This document shows positions 1 to 6,396 of a DNA stretch of 7,480 nucleotides, in pieces. Position 1 is the first letter of the stretch, and each line of letters begins with the position of its first letter. Source of the DNA: JAIVGV01 sp045807785 (GTDB lineage: Bacteria > Acidobacteriota > Blastocatellia > Pyrinomonadales > Pyrinomonadaceae); contig JBJMGS010000324.1 of the NCBI GenBank assembly GCA_045807785.1, forward strand, positions 1-7,480. Direction: 5' to 3'. A program made the position numbers and the translations under genes. The notes below the pieces were generated by a model that saw nothing but the letters and a program-made list of their open reading frames with translations, was not told the origin of the DNA and did not search any database.

Positions 1-1
1 C

Positions 2-67
2 AAGGCGAAGAAAGATCGCCGCGGCATGATCTATGATGACCTGACGGAGACCGGGCGGTACAGCTAA
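2..67 (+). CDS. C-terminal end of an unidentified upstream gene (partial)
   Basis: An open frame enters from the left edge and ends at a TAA at 65-67. The visible 21 residues begin KAKKDRRGMIYDD and end in TGRYS. The fragment is basic and then polar, with no recognisable motif, so I give no function. It lies on the same strand as the VWA gene, 76 bp upstream of it, so co-transcription is possible. VWA proteins are often encoded next to AAA+ ATPases of the MoxR or magnesium-chelatase type, but nothing in these residues confirms that here. The reading frame could also be chance, since only 66 bp are visible; the stop just before an intergenic repeat and a same-strand gene supports it modestly. 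Confidence 0.45.
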   Translation, partial: KAKKDRRGMIYDDLTETGRYS

Positions 68-72
68 AAGCC

Positions 73-138
73 GTCAATCGTAAATCGTCAATCGTGAATA
101 GACGAAAACGATTTACGATTAACGATTTACCATTTACG
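73..138. repeat. Inverted array of 7-bp repeats (ACGATTN) between two genes
   Basis: The right arm (108-138) reads as consecutive heptamers ACGATTT, ACGATTA, ACGATTT, ACCATTT and then ACG. The left arm (73-95) is the same heptamer series on the other strand. The two 23-bp arms match as an inverted repeat except at three positions spaced exactly 7 bp apart, the variable last base of each unit. A perfect 13-bp inverted repeat (76-88 with 108-120) lies inside, around a 19-bp centre. The array fills almost the whole gap between the upstream stop codon and the VWA start at 144. It could fold as a long hairpin in RNA or act as a dispersed intergenic element. It is not followed by a T-run, so it is not a standard terminator. 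Confidence 0.8.
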
Positions 139-143
139 TTCTT

Positions 144-1508
144 ATGAAGTTCATACGCTATTCAAAGTTCAAGGGCTTCGACGTGGCGGGCGTGTCGCTC
201 GGCGATCTGATGGACGCGTTGCAGGACTCGCTGTTGCAGTCGGGCTATGATGACGATTACTACTGGACGCGGCAGCGCCGCCAGCAGGACACGTCCATCG
301 ACGCGCTGAGGCAGGCGCTCTTGCAGGCGCTGCTTGAGATGGGCGAACTCGGCGAGCAGGACGTGGAGCAGATGCTCGCGGAGAACAACGGACAGTTCAA
401 GGGCTCGCAACTCGAGGAGTTGCTGAACCAGTTGATCGAGCGGCTGGTCGAGGAAGGCTACCTGAACCTGCGCGAGGAGCAGCGCGAGCAGCAACGGCGG
501 CGGCAGCGCGGGGGCGGGAAAGGGAAGATCGAAGAGCCCTTGCCGCGCGACGTGAAGTTTGAGGTGACGGAGAAGGGCCTGGACTTTCTCGGTTACAAGA
601 CCTTGAGAAACTTGCTCGGCAGCCTCGGTAAAAGTTCCGTCGGGCGTCACGACACGCCGCATCTTTCGACGGGTGTGGAGGCGGCGCAGGCGGCGAAGCC
701 CTACGAGTTCGGCGACACGATCAACCTCGACGTGAACGCCACGCTCATGTCCGCCATCAAGCGCGAGGGCTTGACCGTCCCGCTCAATCTCGAATACGGC
801 GACCTCTACGTCCACCAGCAGGACTATCAGTCGTCGTGCGCGACGGTCGTCATGCTCGACTGCTCGCACTCGATGATCCTCTACGGCGAGGATCGCTTCA
901 CGCCCGCGAAAAAGGTCGCGCTCGCGCTCGCGCATCTGATCCGCACGCAGTATCCCGGCGACAGCTTGAAGATCGTCCTCTTCCACGACGGCGCGGAGGA
1001 GTTGCCCTTAGCGAAACTCGCGACCACGCAGGTCGGCCCCTACCCCACGAACACCGCCGAGGGCCTGCGCCTCGCGCGCCGCTTGCTTCAAGCACAGCGC
1101 AAGGAGATGAAGCAGATCGTGATGGTGACGGACGGCAAGCCAACGGCGTGTTTCGTCGAAGGCGCGGAGGCACTCGCCGCAGGCTTCGGTCGCGCGGCGC
1201 ATACGCGCAGCGAGTTCGGTGGCGGGCGACCGCTCTACAAGAACTCGATGGGCAACGATCCCGTAGTCATGGACGCGACTTTTAGAGAAGTGCAGGCGTG
1301 CCGCAAGGCTGGGATCATGATCAACACGTTCATGCTCGCGTCGGACTATTACCTCGTCGAGTTCGTCAAGCAGATACAGGCAATGCAACACCCAATCCGG
1401 GCCTTTGCGGTTTTCGCTAGAGTTGTCAATGGACACCTAGAAGTGTACGAGACCATGCGCGGCAGCAAGAAGCTGACGCTGCGCGCTCTGATGGGCAGGG
1501 AGAAATAA
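144..1508 (+). CDS. VWA (von Willebrand factor type A) domain protein with intact MIDAS
   Basis: The protein has 454 residues, with no signal peptide or membrane segment, so it is probably cytoplasmic. Residues 1-130 are charged and helical, ending in a Gln/Arg/Glu-rich stretch (about 110-128) that is probably coiled coil or disordered. The VWA domain spans about 233-430. Its metal-ion-dependent adhesion site is visible: DCSHS at 239-243 fits DxSxS, a threonine lies in PTNT (301-304), and TDG is at 329-331 after a hydrophobic strand. VWA proteins of this bacterial type bind a divalent metal and usually work with an AAA+ ATPase partner as chaperone or assembly factors; no partner is visible here. 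Codon use is strongly GC-ending until about codon 408, then shifts to ATA, CAA, CCA, GTT, AGA, AAT, GGA and CTA for roughly 30 codons. The final about 45 residues also do not resemble the ending I expect for this family. The ATG at 144 is the only start that keeps the whole N-terminal region, but no clear ribosome binding site precedes it. Confidence 0.85.
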   Translation: MKFIRYSKFKGFDVAGVSLGDLMDALQDSLLQSGYDDDYYWTRQRRQQDTSIDALRQALLQALLEMGELGEQDVEQMLAENNGQFKGSQLEELLNQLIERLVEEGYLNLREEQREQQRRRQRGGGKGKIEEPLPRDVKFEVTEKGLDFLGYKTLRNLLGSLGKSSVGRHDTPHLSTGVEAAQAAKPYEFGDTINLDVNATLMSAIKREGLTVPLNLEYGDLYVHQQDYQSSCATVVMLDCSHSMILYGEDRFTPAKKVALALAHLIRTQYPGDSLKIVLFHDGAEELPLAKLATTQVGPYPTNTAEGLRLARRLLQAQRKEMKQIVMVTDGKPTACFVEGAEALAAGFGRAAHTRSEFGGGRPLYKNSMGNDPVVMDATFREVQACRKAGIMINTFMLASDYYLVEFVKQIQAMQHPIRAFAVFARVVNGHLEVYETMRGSKKLTLRALMGREK

Positions 1509-1574
1509 GCTAACTTACCAGCGGTTTCCGCAGCGAATATTCGGCACCTACGTGTCTGGAAGCCCGTGCACAGG

Positions 1575-1590
1575 TCACCACAGGTGGTGA
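1575..1590. repeat. Short near-perfect palindrome
   Basis: TCACCAC (1575-1581) and GTGGTGA (1584-1590) form a 7-bp inverted repeat around two bases. It sits in the gap between the VWA gene and the recombinase remnant. It is too tight for a seven-pair RNA hairpin but could be a binding site for a dimeric protein or the scar of a recombination site. Function unknown; chance is possible. Confidence 0.35.
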
Positions 1591-1890
1591 TCACGCTTAC
1601 TTCTTCAGCCGCACACGAACTACTGGACGCTCGACTTCGACAAGCCGCTCTCGACTCGCACGGTGCAGAAGATCGACAAGCGGTGGTCCGACTACTCGCG
1701 CCTCGGAGACCTCTCGCCGCACGACCTGCGTAGGACGGTCGTCATGCGGGCGCTCGAGGATGGCCTCAGTCATCGTCGGGCGCAGATGATGAGTAAACAT
1801 CGTAGCCCGAAGACCGTCATGCGCTACGACCACGGTAGGGAGAATTTAGACAATACCGCCGTCAATTTTCTCGGCTATGATGAGGAATGA
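1591..1890 (+). pseudogene. Truncated tyrosine recombinase/integrase (C-terminal catalytic part only)
   Basis: The frame is open from just after a TGA at 1588-1590 to a TGA at 1888-1890, with a possible GTG start at 1663. Counting from that GTG, the 75-residue product carries the C-terminal signature of tyrosine recombinases. SPHDLRRT (18-25) holds the conserved H20-x-x-R23, KHRS (45-48) supplies the second histidine, and the nucleophile is Y55 in MRYDHGRE. The N-terminal DNA-binding part and the first catalytic arginine of the usual 300-400-residue enzyme are absent. I found no start codon with a ribosome binding site and no convincing N-terminal half in other frames upstream. I read this as a remnant of an integrated element. 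No tRNA or att duplication was recognised nearby. Expression as a small protein is unlikely but cannot be excluded. Confidence 0.75.
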
Positions 1891-2185
1891 AATCAGGCGG
1901 ATGAAATCGGCCATGCGGCGCTCACGCACGGTTGCCACCTCCGCAGGCGGTGCCGCGATCGCCTAAACCCTTTCCGGTGCCGCATAATAAAATGCAAAGC
2001 CGAGCCCTCCTGACTTCGGGGTCACATCTGGCATATAGTCGGTGCGACCTGCACAGGGGGACAGGCGAAGTTTGTTACCTCGCTCTTTCAGACGGGTACC
2101 TGAGAAAGAGTTGCCGGTGGCCTTTCGCGCTTGAAAATAGCTTTCGCAAACACTGCCCACCCTTGTGCGCCTTCTCAACGAGACT
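1891..2185. other. Gene-free stretch between the integrase remnant and the convergent operon
   Basis: No frame here has a credible start, ribosome binding site or family motif. Base composition is less GC-rich than in the flanking genes. It lies between the 3' ends of the + strand remnant and the - strand operon, so one or more terminators would be expected, but I see no GC-rich hairpin followed by a T-run on either strand. The only structure worth naming is the bulged inverted repeat at 2083-2110. The stretch may be decayed mobile DNA belonging with the remnant. Confidence 0.5.
2083..2110. repeat. Inverted repeat with a 2-nt bulge
   Basis: CTCTTTCAG (2083-2091) can pair with CTG at 2100-2102 and AAAGAG at 2105-2110, leaving two bases bulged and an 8-base loop. 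That gives nine base pairs. It lies about 75 bp beyond the stop of the 73-aa gene and could contribute to 3'-end formation of the - strand operon. No T-run follows on either strand, so it does not meet the criteria for an intrinsic terminator. Confidence 0.4.
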
Positions 2186-2407
2186 TCACTTTATTTCTAT
2201 CTTCCATAGTGTCTTGTCATCGAGGGGCAGACTGAACACTTCCTTCCCAGTCTTAGGATTCGAAACCACAATACGCTGGAAGGGCGCGATATTTGGCTCA
2301 GAGGTGACCGAGAACTCACCCCTTTCTTCCGCATTCTTCTTGTAGGCTGTAGGAAGCTTGATCTTAACCATCTGGGCACCGCCATCGAGGATAATAGGTT
2401 CCGCCAT
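2186..2407 (-). CDS. Small 73-aa protein of unknown function, last gene of the sigma-kinase operon
   Basis: I do not recognise the family. The product starts MAEPIILDGG and ends WKIEIK. It has no signal peptide, membrane helix or cysteines, and is Lys/Glu-rich. Alternating hydrophobic stretches (MVKIKLP, FQRIVVSNP, KEVFSLPL, LWKIEI) suggest a small beta-rich domain. A longer frame reaches back to 2515, inside the kinase gene. The internal ATG at 2407 is preferred because AAGGAG lies 7 nt upstream of it and the preceding codons merely read through the kinase 3' end in another frame. The gene begins 14 bp after the kinase stop, so it is almost certainly co-transcribed with the kinase and sigma genes. 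Possible roles are a kinase substrate, a regulator of the sigma-kinase pair, or a partner of the output protein; the sequence does not choose between them. Confidence 0.75.
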   Translation of the reverse strand: MAEPIILDGGAQMVKIKLPTAYKKNAEERGEFSVTSEPNIAPFQRIVVSNPKTGKEVFSLPLDDKTLWKIEIK

Positions 2408-2414
2408 TTGAGTT

Positions 2415-2420
2415 CTCCTT
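2415..2420 (-). promoter_or_regulatory. Ribosome binding site of the 73-aa gene
   Basis: AAGGAG on the minus strand, 7 nt before the ATG at 2407. It fixes the start of the small gene and rules out the longer frame. It falls in the 14-bp gap just after the kinase stop codon (2422-2424). Confidence 0.8.
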
Positions 2421-2421
2421 A

Positions 2422-5400
2422 TCAAGGTTGAAGTCTGAGTAGTTGACCGAGCTGTTTGCGAGAGTGCTGAACGTCCGGCCTGGCGAGATAGCTGTGGTAA
2501 GCTTCCGCCCCCCATTTCTGCGTTAAGTTGGAAAGCACGGTCTCAGCCTGCGTGGCGTATTCACGTCCGGCCGTCTCTTCGCCCGACCGCCCTGCGGCAC
2601 GTGCGGCCGTCAACCACGCGCGCCACTCCGAGTCTTGCTGCCCGAAGCGCGCAAAGCGCGCCTGCGCCTGCAACGCGGTTACTAATGCGCCCTGCGGTTC
2701 GCTGTTCTCAAGCATCACCTCGGCGCGTGCGAGTAACGCGTCCGAGAGTAACTTCGGGTCGTCCGTGCCCTTGGCCATGTCAACTGCTTCTTCACACAGA
2801 AGCTTTCCTGCACGTGGTTCGCCGGAGCGGGCCAGCGCCAATCCCAGCGTATACTTGGCCTGGACGGCTATGTCCCGGAATTGTGTGCTGGCCAAGCCGA
2901 GAGCCCGACGGCCGTTGACTTGAGATTCCCGAAAATGCCGAAGGCTCAATTCCAGCCGGGCCCTAGTCATTTCGATCTCGGCGGACAACCCCTTAAAGCT
3001 GCTGCCGGGACGTTCCGCGATAGAGGACGCTAGGTCGAGCGCCTCCCTAGCCTCTTCGTTACGTCCTAGCTGCCAGAGTACGCTGCCACGATGCATCAGA
3101 GCATACCCGACAGAAAATTCGTTATTCAGAGACTTGTTGCCCTGATATCCCTCGTCGAAATAGCGGAGCGCCTCCGGGTACCTCTCTTGAACGGCAAGCA
3201 GGCTACCGATTTCCCCCTGTGAGAAGGCTATCTGAGACAGATCGTCAACCTGTTTTGCGAGCTGAAGTTGTTCTTCAAATGCTTGCAGTGCAGCTTTGTA
3301 ATCGCCCTGGGCAATGTAGACGCGCCCGAGTAAGTTCATGCCTTGCGCGAGGTATTTACGATAGCCCCCCTCCCGATAGAAGAGGAGCGCCGGTTCGATG
3401 TAACGTAACGCTTCGTCCGCGTTGTGCTGTTGGTCTCGTAAGCTCCCGAGTTGCATCAGCGCCCACGCCTCATTCTTGTGCCCGTTGTTTCGGCGCGCAA
3501 GTTCGAGTGCCCGCGTGTAAAACTTCTCGGCCTCAGCGCCCTCGCCGCGACGCAGAAACAAATTGCCGAGCCAGATGAGTCCTTCGGCGGCTAGATTCTC
3601 CATGCCGCCGGCCCCGGCTAATTCTATCGCATGGTTAGCCTGCTGCTCCGCCTGCTCCGCTTCGCCTTCGGCGGCGGAGACGCTGCTTAGGACTAATAAC
3701 ACTCTGATTCGCTGATACTGGTTTGACGTGACTGTCGTCACTTCGAGAGCTCGTTCCAACTGCGCCCGCGCTTCGGGGAGATGATTCAGCATCTTGAGGC
3801 CGAGACCGCGCTGGTACAGCACCTCCGTCACCCCTTCAGGGTTACTCAACTCCGTGTACAGCGTTTCAGCCCTCCCGAGCGCTTCCCGCGCTCCCTCCGG
3901 CTTCTGTTGCCGGCCGTAAAGAATGCCGAGGCGAAGAAATGCCGCCGCGTCTGTCTGAGTAAGTCTGATTGCTTCTTCGTAGCTTTTGATGGCCTTCTCT
4001 ATCTCATCGTTATTTTCATATGCGCGTCCCAGATCAACATAGACCTGCGCTTTTTCGTTCTCCGGCGTTTGCCGGGCGATCAGCTGATAGCTCTCGACGG
4101 CAGGCGCAAAATCCCGGAGCACCGTGTTGGTGATCGCTCGCAGGTAGAGCGCCTCTAACGGCCGCGTGGGCGGCTGTTCGGACGTGAGCAATCCGGCGCG
4201 AAGGATTTCATCCTTGGCCTTATCCGAATTGTCCAGCTCTGTGTACGCTTCGGCCAGACGCGCATGCGCCAGGGCGAACCCGTCATCGGCGACGACGGCC
4301 TGCTCCAGCGCTTTGCTCGCTCCATAGTATCCGCCGTCGCCCAGGGCGCGTGTGCCCACGTTGTACCAGTACACGGCGTCGGATGGTGGGCGGTGTGGCG
4401 TGCGGTTCGGAACTATCAAGAAGAACAGTAGGATGGCGAGCGCCGCAACAATAACCGGGATGAAAACGCGAGGCCGCTTCACGGTGACGGGGAGGGTCGC
4501 CTTAGCCCAAACCGCCGAAGTGCGAGATTTGATATCCCGTGATCTGCCCGCCACTTGGCCTTCGCCCGGCAAGGCCGCAGAGACGGCGCGAAGCGCGGAG
4601 AGGAGTTCGCCCGCCGACTGATAGCGCCTGCCGGGCTCTTTCGCGAGCGCTTTAAGTATCACCCGGTCCAGTTCCGGCAGGACGTGCGAATTAAGGCGGG
4701 AGGGCGGAGGCGGGTCAAACTGTATTACCTGCGCGCAAATCTCCATCGGGGTGGCACCGGAAAATGGGGGCTCTCCGCCGACGCATTCATAGAGCATCGC
4801 CCCGAGCGAGAACAGATCGCTGCGCACGTCGACGGGCTCTCCCTTCGCCTGTTGCGGAGACATGTATGGGGCGGTGCCTATAACTAGGCCGGGCAATGAA
4901 ATCCGGCTTTGCGTCTGCGTTACGCTATCTGCCCCTACGGTCGGTGCCAGCTTAGCCAGTCCAAAATCGAGCACTTTCACCTGCCCGCGAGGGGTGATCA
5001 TAATGTTCTGCGGCTTGATGTCGCGATGAATAATGTGGTGTGCGTGAGCTTCCGCCAACGCCTCGACCACTTGGGTCATGATCGCCAGAGACTCACACAC
5101 TTCCATCGGTTGACGCTCAAGCCTCGTCGCCAGAGTCTCTCCCTCGACGTACTGCATGACGATGAAGTCGATGTCGTCCTGCCGTCCGACCTCGTAGACG
5201 GCGCAGATGTTCGGGTGGTCGAGTTCGGCCGCCGCCTGAGCCTCCCTGATGAAACGCTTCTGTGAGTGCGGGTCGGCGTTCGAACGGAGGTGTAGAAACT
5301 TGATAGCTACGTCGCGGTCGAGCAGACTCATATCCTCGGCCAGATATACCGCCCCCATCCCGCCCCCCCCGAGCAGCGAAACGATCCTGTAGTGGCCGAC

Positions 5401-5640
5401 GTGTTGCCCGATTAATGAGCCCGACTGCTCACCCGCGATTAGCGCGGCCGCCAGCTTGATGGCGGGCGACTCGATGAAACTCCCGGCCCGCTCCGCGGAG
5501 GCGATGAGCGAGGCGACCTCTCGTCGCAGTGACTCGTCGCCTCCTGAGGCTTCGTCGATGAAGGCGTCCCGCCGCCCGGGTTCGAGTTCCATTGCGGCGT
5601 GGTAGAGGTCACCAATGTGCCGATACCGCTCAGGAGTCAT
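2422..5640 (-). CDS. Transmembrane Hanks-type Ser/Thr protein kinase with long TPR domain
   Basis: The protein has 1072 residues. Residues 1-80 form the helical extension common before acidobacterial kinases (ERYRHIGDLYHAAMELEP). The kinase domain spans about 84-350. It shows the glycine loop GGGGMGAVY (91-99), the VAIK lysine K114, the helix-C glutamate E133, HRD 205-207 with N212, DFG 225-227, and the conserved aspartate D275 in SDLFSLG. All residues needed for phosphotransfer are present. The usual SPE glutamate of the activation segment is glutamine: YMSPQQ, Q263. A single membrane helix lies at about 391-411. Residues about 420-1060, probably extracytoplasmic, carry about a dozen TPR repeats, with units such as VDLGRAYENN, LGNLFLRRGEG and LGRVYIAQGDY. 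The kinase would phosphorylate cytoplasmic targets in response to a TPR-bound signal. The ATG at 5640 has GAGG 6 nt upstream and overlaps the sigma gene end by 11 bp, so the two are translationally coupled. The sigma factor is the obvious candidate substrate. Confidence 0.95.
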   Translation of the reverse strand: MTPERYRHIGDLYHAAMELEPGRRDAFIDEASGGDESLRREVASLIASAERAGSFIESPAIKLAAALIAGEQSGSLIGQHVGHYRIVSLLGGGGMGAVYLAEDMSLLDRDVAIKFLHLRSNADPHSQKRFIREAQAAAELDHPNICAVYEVGRQDDIDFIVMQYVEGETLATRLERQPMEVCESLAIMTQVVEALAEAHAHHIIHRDIKPQNIMITPRGQVKVLDFGLAKLAPTVGADSVTQTQSRISLPGLVIGTAPYMSPQQAKGEPVDVRSDLFSLGAMLYECVGGEPPFSGATPMEICAQVIQFDPPPPSRLNSHVLPELDRVILKALAKEPGRRYQSAGELLSALRAVSAALPGEGQVAGRSRDIKSRTSAVWAKATLPVTVKRPRVFIPVIVAALAILLFFLIVPNRTPHRPPSDAVYWYNVGTRALGDGGYYGASKALEQAVVADDGFALAHARLAEAYTELDNSDKAKDEILRAGLLTSEQPPTRPLEALYLRAITNTVLRDFAPAVESYQLIARQTPENEKAQVYVDLGRAYENNDEIEKAIKSYEEAIRLTQTDAAAFLRLGILYGRQQKPEGAREALGRAETLYTELSNPEGVTEVLYQRGLGLKMLNHLPEARAQLERALEVTTVTSNQYQRIRVLLVLSSVSAAEGEAEQAEQQANHAIELAGAGGMENLAAEGLIWLGNLFLRRGEGAEAEKFYTRALELARRNNGHKNEAWALMQLGSLRDQQHNADEALRYIEPALLFYREGGYRKYLAQGMNLLGRVYIAQGDYKAALQAFEEQLQLAKQVDDLSQIAFSQGEIGSLLAVQERYPEALRYFDEGYQGNKSLNNEFSVGYALMHRGSVLWQLGRNEEAREALDLASSIAERPGSSFKGLSAEIEMTRARLELSLRHFRESQVNGRRALGLASTQFRDIAVQAKYTLGLALARSGEPRAGKLLCEEAVDMAKGTDDPKLLSDALLARAEVMLENSEPQGALVTALQAQARFARFGQQDSEWRAWLTAARAAGRSGEETAGREYATQAETVLSNLTQKWGAEAYHSYLARPDVQHSRKQLGQLLRLQP

Positions 5641-6214
5641 CGGCGTCCTCGTTGTTCAACTCACGGTGGAGCCATGCCCTCGCAAGGCTCCAATCTCGCC
5701 TGACCGTGCCCTCAGAGACGTGGAGCACTTCGGCGGTCTCCTCAACGCTCAGCCCGCCGAAGAAGCGCAACTCCACCACACGGCTCTGCCTCGCATCCAG
5801 GGAGGCCAGAGCTTTCAACGCGTCGTCGAGGGCCACCACATCGGTGCTGTTCTCGTGTGAGACCAACAGGGCTTCGTCGAGCGAGACCCGGCGGACATCT
5901 CCGCCGCGCTTGAGGTTGTTTCGGCCGCGTGCGAAATCGACAAGGATCCGCCGCATCAACTGAGCGGAGACGGCAAAGAAGTGTACGCGGTCCTGCCAAC
6001 GAACGTGGCTCGAATCGACTAGGCGCAGGTAGAGCTCATTCACCAGTGCCGAGGTTTGCAGCGTGTGGCCCGGGCGTTCACGGCCCATGTAGCGGTGGGC
6101 CAGACGACGGAGTTCGTCGTAAACCAGCGGAGTCAACCGTTCGAGTGCCGCCTGCTCACCTCTCCCCCAAGCCATGAGCAGTTGTGTGATCTCCATCGGC
6201 AAGGGCTTAAGCAT
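5630..6214 (-). CDS. ECF-type RNA polymerase sigma factor (TIGR02999 / ECF43-like)
   Basis: The 194-residue protein has sigma region 2 at about 9-95, with the family motif LQTSALVNELYLRL (52-65) and RVHFFAVSAQLMRRIL (76-91). Region 4 lies at about 130-185, with the helix-turn-helix LSVEETAEVLHVSEGTVRRD (155-174). It would direct RNA polymerase to a dedicated set of promoters. The ATG at 6214 is chosen because AAAGGAGG lies 5 nt upstream; M7 is a weaker alternative. No anti-sigma factor is encoded beside it. Instead it overlaps a Ser/Thr kinase, the arrangement typical of ECF43-like factors, for which PknT/EcfP of Vibrio parahaemolyticus shows activation by threonine phosphorylation in region 2. 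In the motif usually read LQPTALVNE, this protein has T54 and S55 where P and T are common. The residue at the usual threonine position is therefore serine, still phosphorylatable. Family call firm; regulation inferred. Confidence 0.93.
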   Translation of the reverse strand: MLKPLPMEITQLLMAWGRGEQAALERLTPLVYDELRRLAHRYMGRERPGHTLQTSALVNELYLRLVDSSHVRWQDRVHFFAVSAQLMRRILVDFARGRNNLKRGGDVRRVSLDEALLVSHENSTDVVALDDALKALASLDARQSRVVELRFFGGLSVEETAEVLHVSEGTVRRDWSLARAWLHRELNNEDADDS

Positions 6215-6219
6215 TGAAG

Positions 6220-6227
6220 CCTCCTTT
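6220..6227 (-). promoter_or_regulatory. Strong ribosome binding site of the sigma factor gene
   Basis: AAAGGAGG on the minus strand, 5 nt before the ATG at 6214. It is near-perfect anti-Shine-Dalgarno complementarity and sets the sigma factor start. Confidence 0.85.
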
Positions 6228-6281
6228 GGTAAGGCTCGCTTGACGGCGGGTTTGGGGCTCGCAAGGTATCACATCCGCGAC

Positions 6282-6301
6282 CAACTTCCTACAACTTCCT
6301 A
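6282..6301. repeat. Tandem 10-bp direct repeat CAACTTCCTA x2
   Basis: Two exact adjacent copies occupy 6282-6291 and 6292-6301, reading TAGGAAGTTG on the minus strand. The 10-bp period is close to one helical turn, so a protein could bind the same face twice. The repeat overlaps the possible -35 of the sigma operon and lies 160 bp upstream of the divergent gene. An operator or activator site is likely; its binding protein is unknown. Confidence 0.65.
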
Positions 6302-6312
6302 TAAAGCCGGTG

Positions 6313-6336
6313 CGGCGGGATGAAAATATTCCGCCG
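6313..6336 (+). repeat. Inverted repeat (possible leader hairpin 1)
   Basis: CGGCGG (6313-6318) pairs perfectly with CCGCCG (6331-6336). One G-U and one A-U pair extend the stem inward around an 8-base A/T-rich loop. An alternative pairing of GCCGG (6306-6310) with CCGGC (6334-6338) competes with it. No T-run follows. Confidence 0.5.
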
Positions 6337-6361
6337 GCCTTAGCGCTCTCGCCCTTACATT

Positions 6362-6384
6362 CCGCCTTAGTGAGGTGAAGGCGG
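6362..6384 (+). repeat. Inverted repeat (possible leader hairpin 2)
   Basis: CCGCCTT (6362-6368) and AAGGCGG (6378-6384) are a perfect 7-bp inverted repeat around a 9-base loop. CAAAAT follows rather than a T-run, so it is not a terminator. It is about 77 bp upstream of the start at 6461 and could be an operator or part of an mRNA leader. Confidence 0.5.
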
Positions 6385-6396
6385 CAAAATCGGACT

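Noticed and set aside
73..138. CRISPR array or intrinsic terminator
   Set aside because: The 7-bp units have no spacers, and no T-run follows the inverted arms.
162..986. 274-codon frame on the minus strand
   Set aside because: Antisense to the VWA gene. The product is rich in His, Arg and Leu, typical of a GC-rich shadow frame, while the + frame holds the MIDAS motif.
1963..2178. 71-codon minus strand frame
   Set aside because: It starts without a ribosome binding site in the gene-free stretch and shows no domain. It could be a decayed coding remnant, but I cannot support a gene.
1509..2185. Attachment site or tRNA target for the recombinase
   Set aside because: No tRNA-like fold or flanking direct repeat could be found by eye near the integrase remnant.
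1932..2345. 137-codon + strand frame
   Set aside because: It runs antisense through most of the 73-aa gene, has no ribosome binding site and gives a low-complexity, Cys/Ser-rich product with no family resemblance.
2408..2515. Extension of the 73-aa gene back to 2515
   Set aside because: These 36 codons overlap the kinase 3' end in another frame, and a good ribosome binding site lies just before the ATG at 2407.
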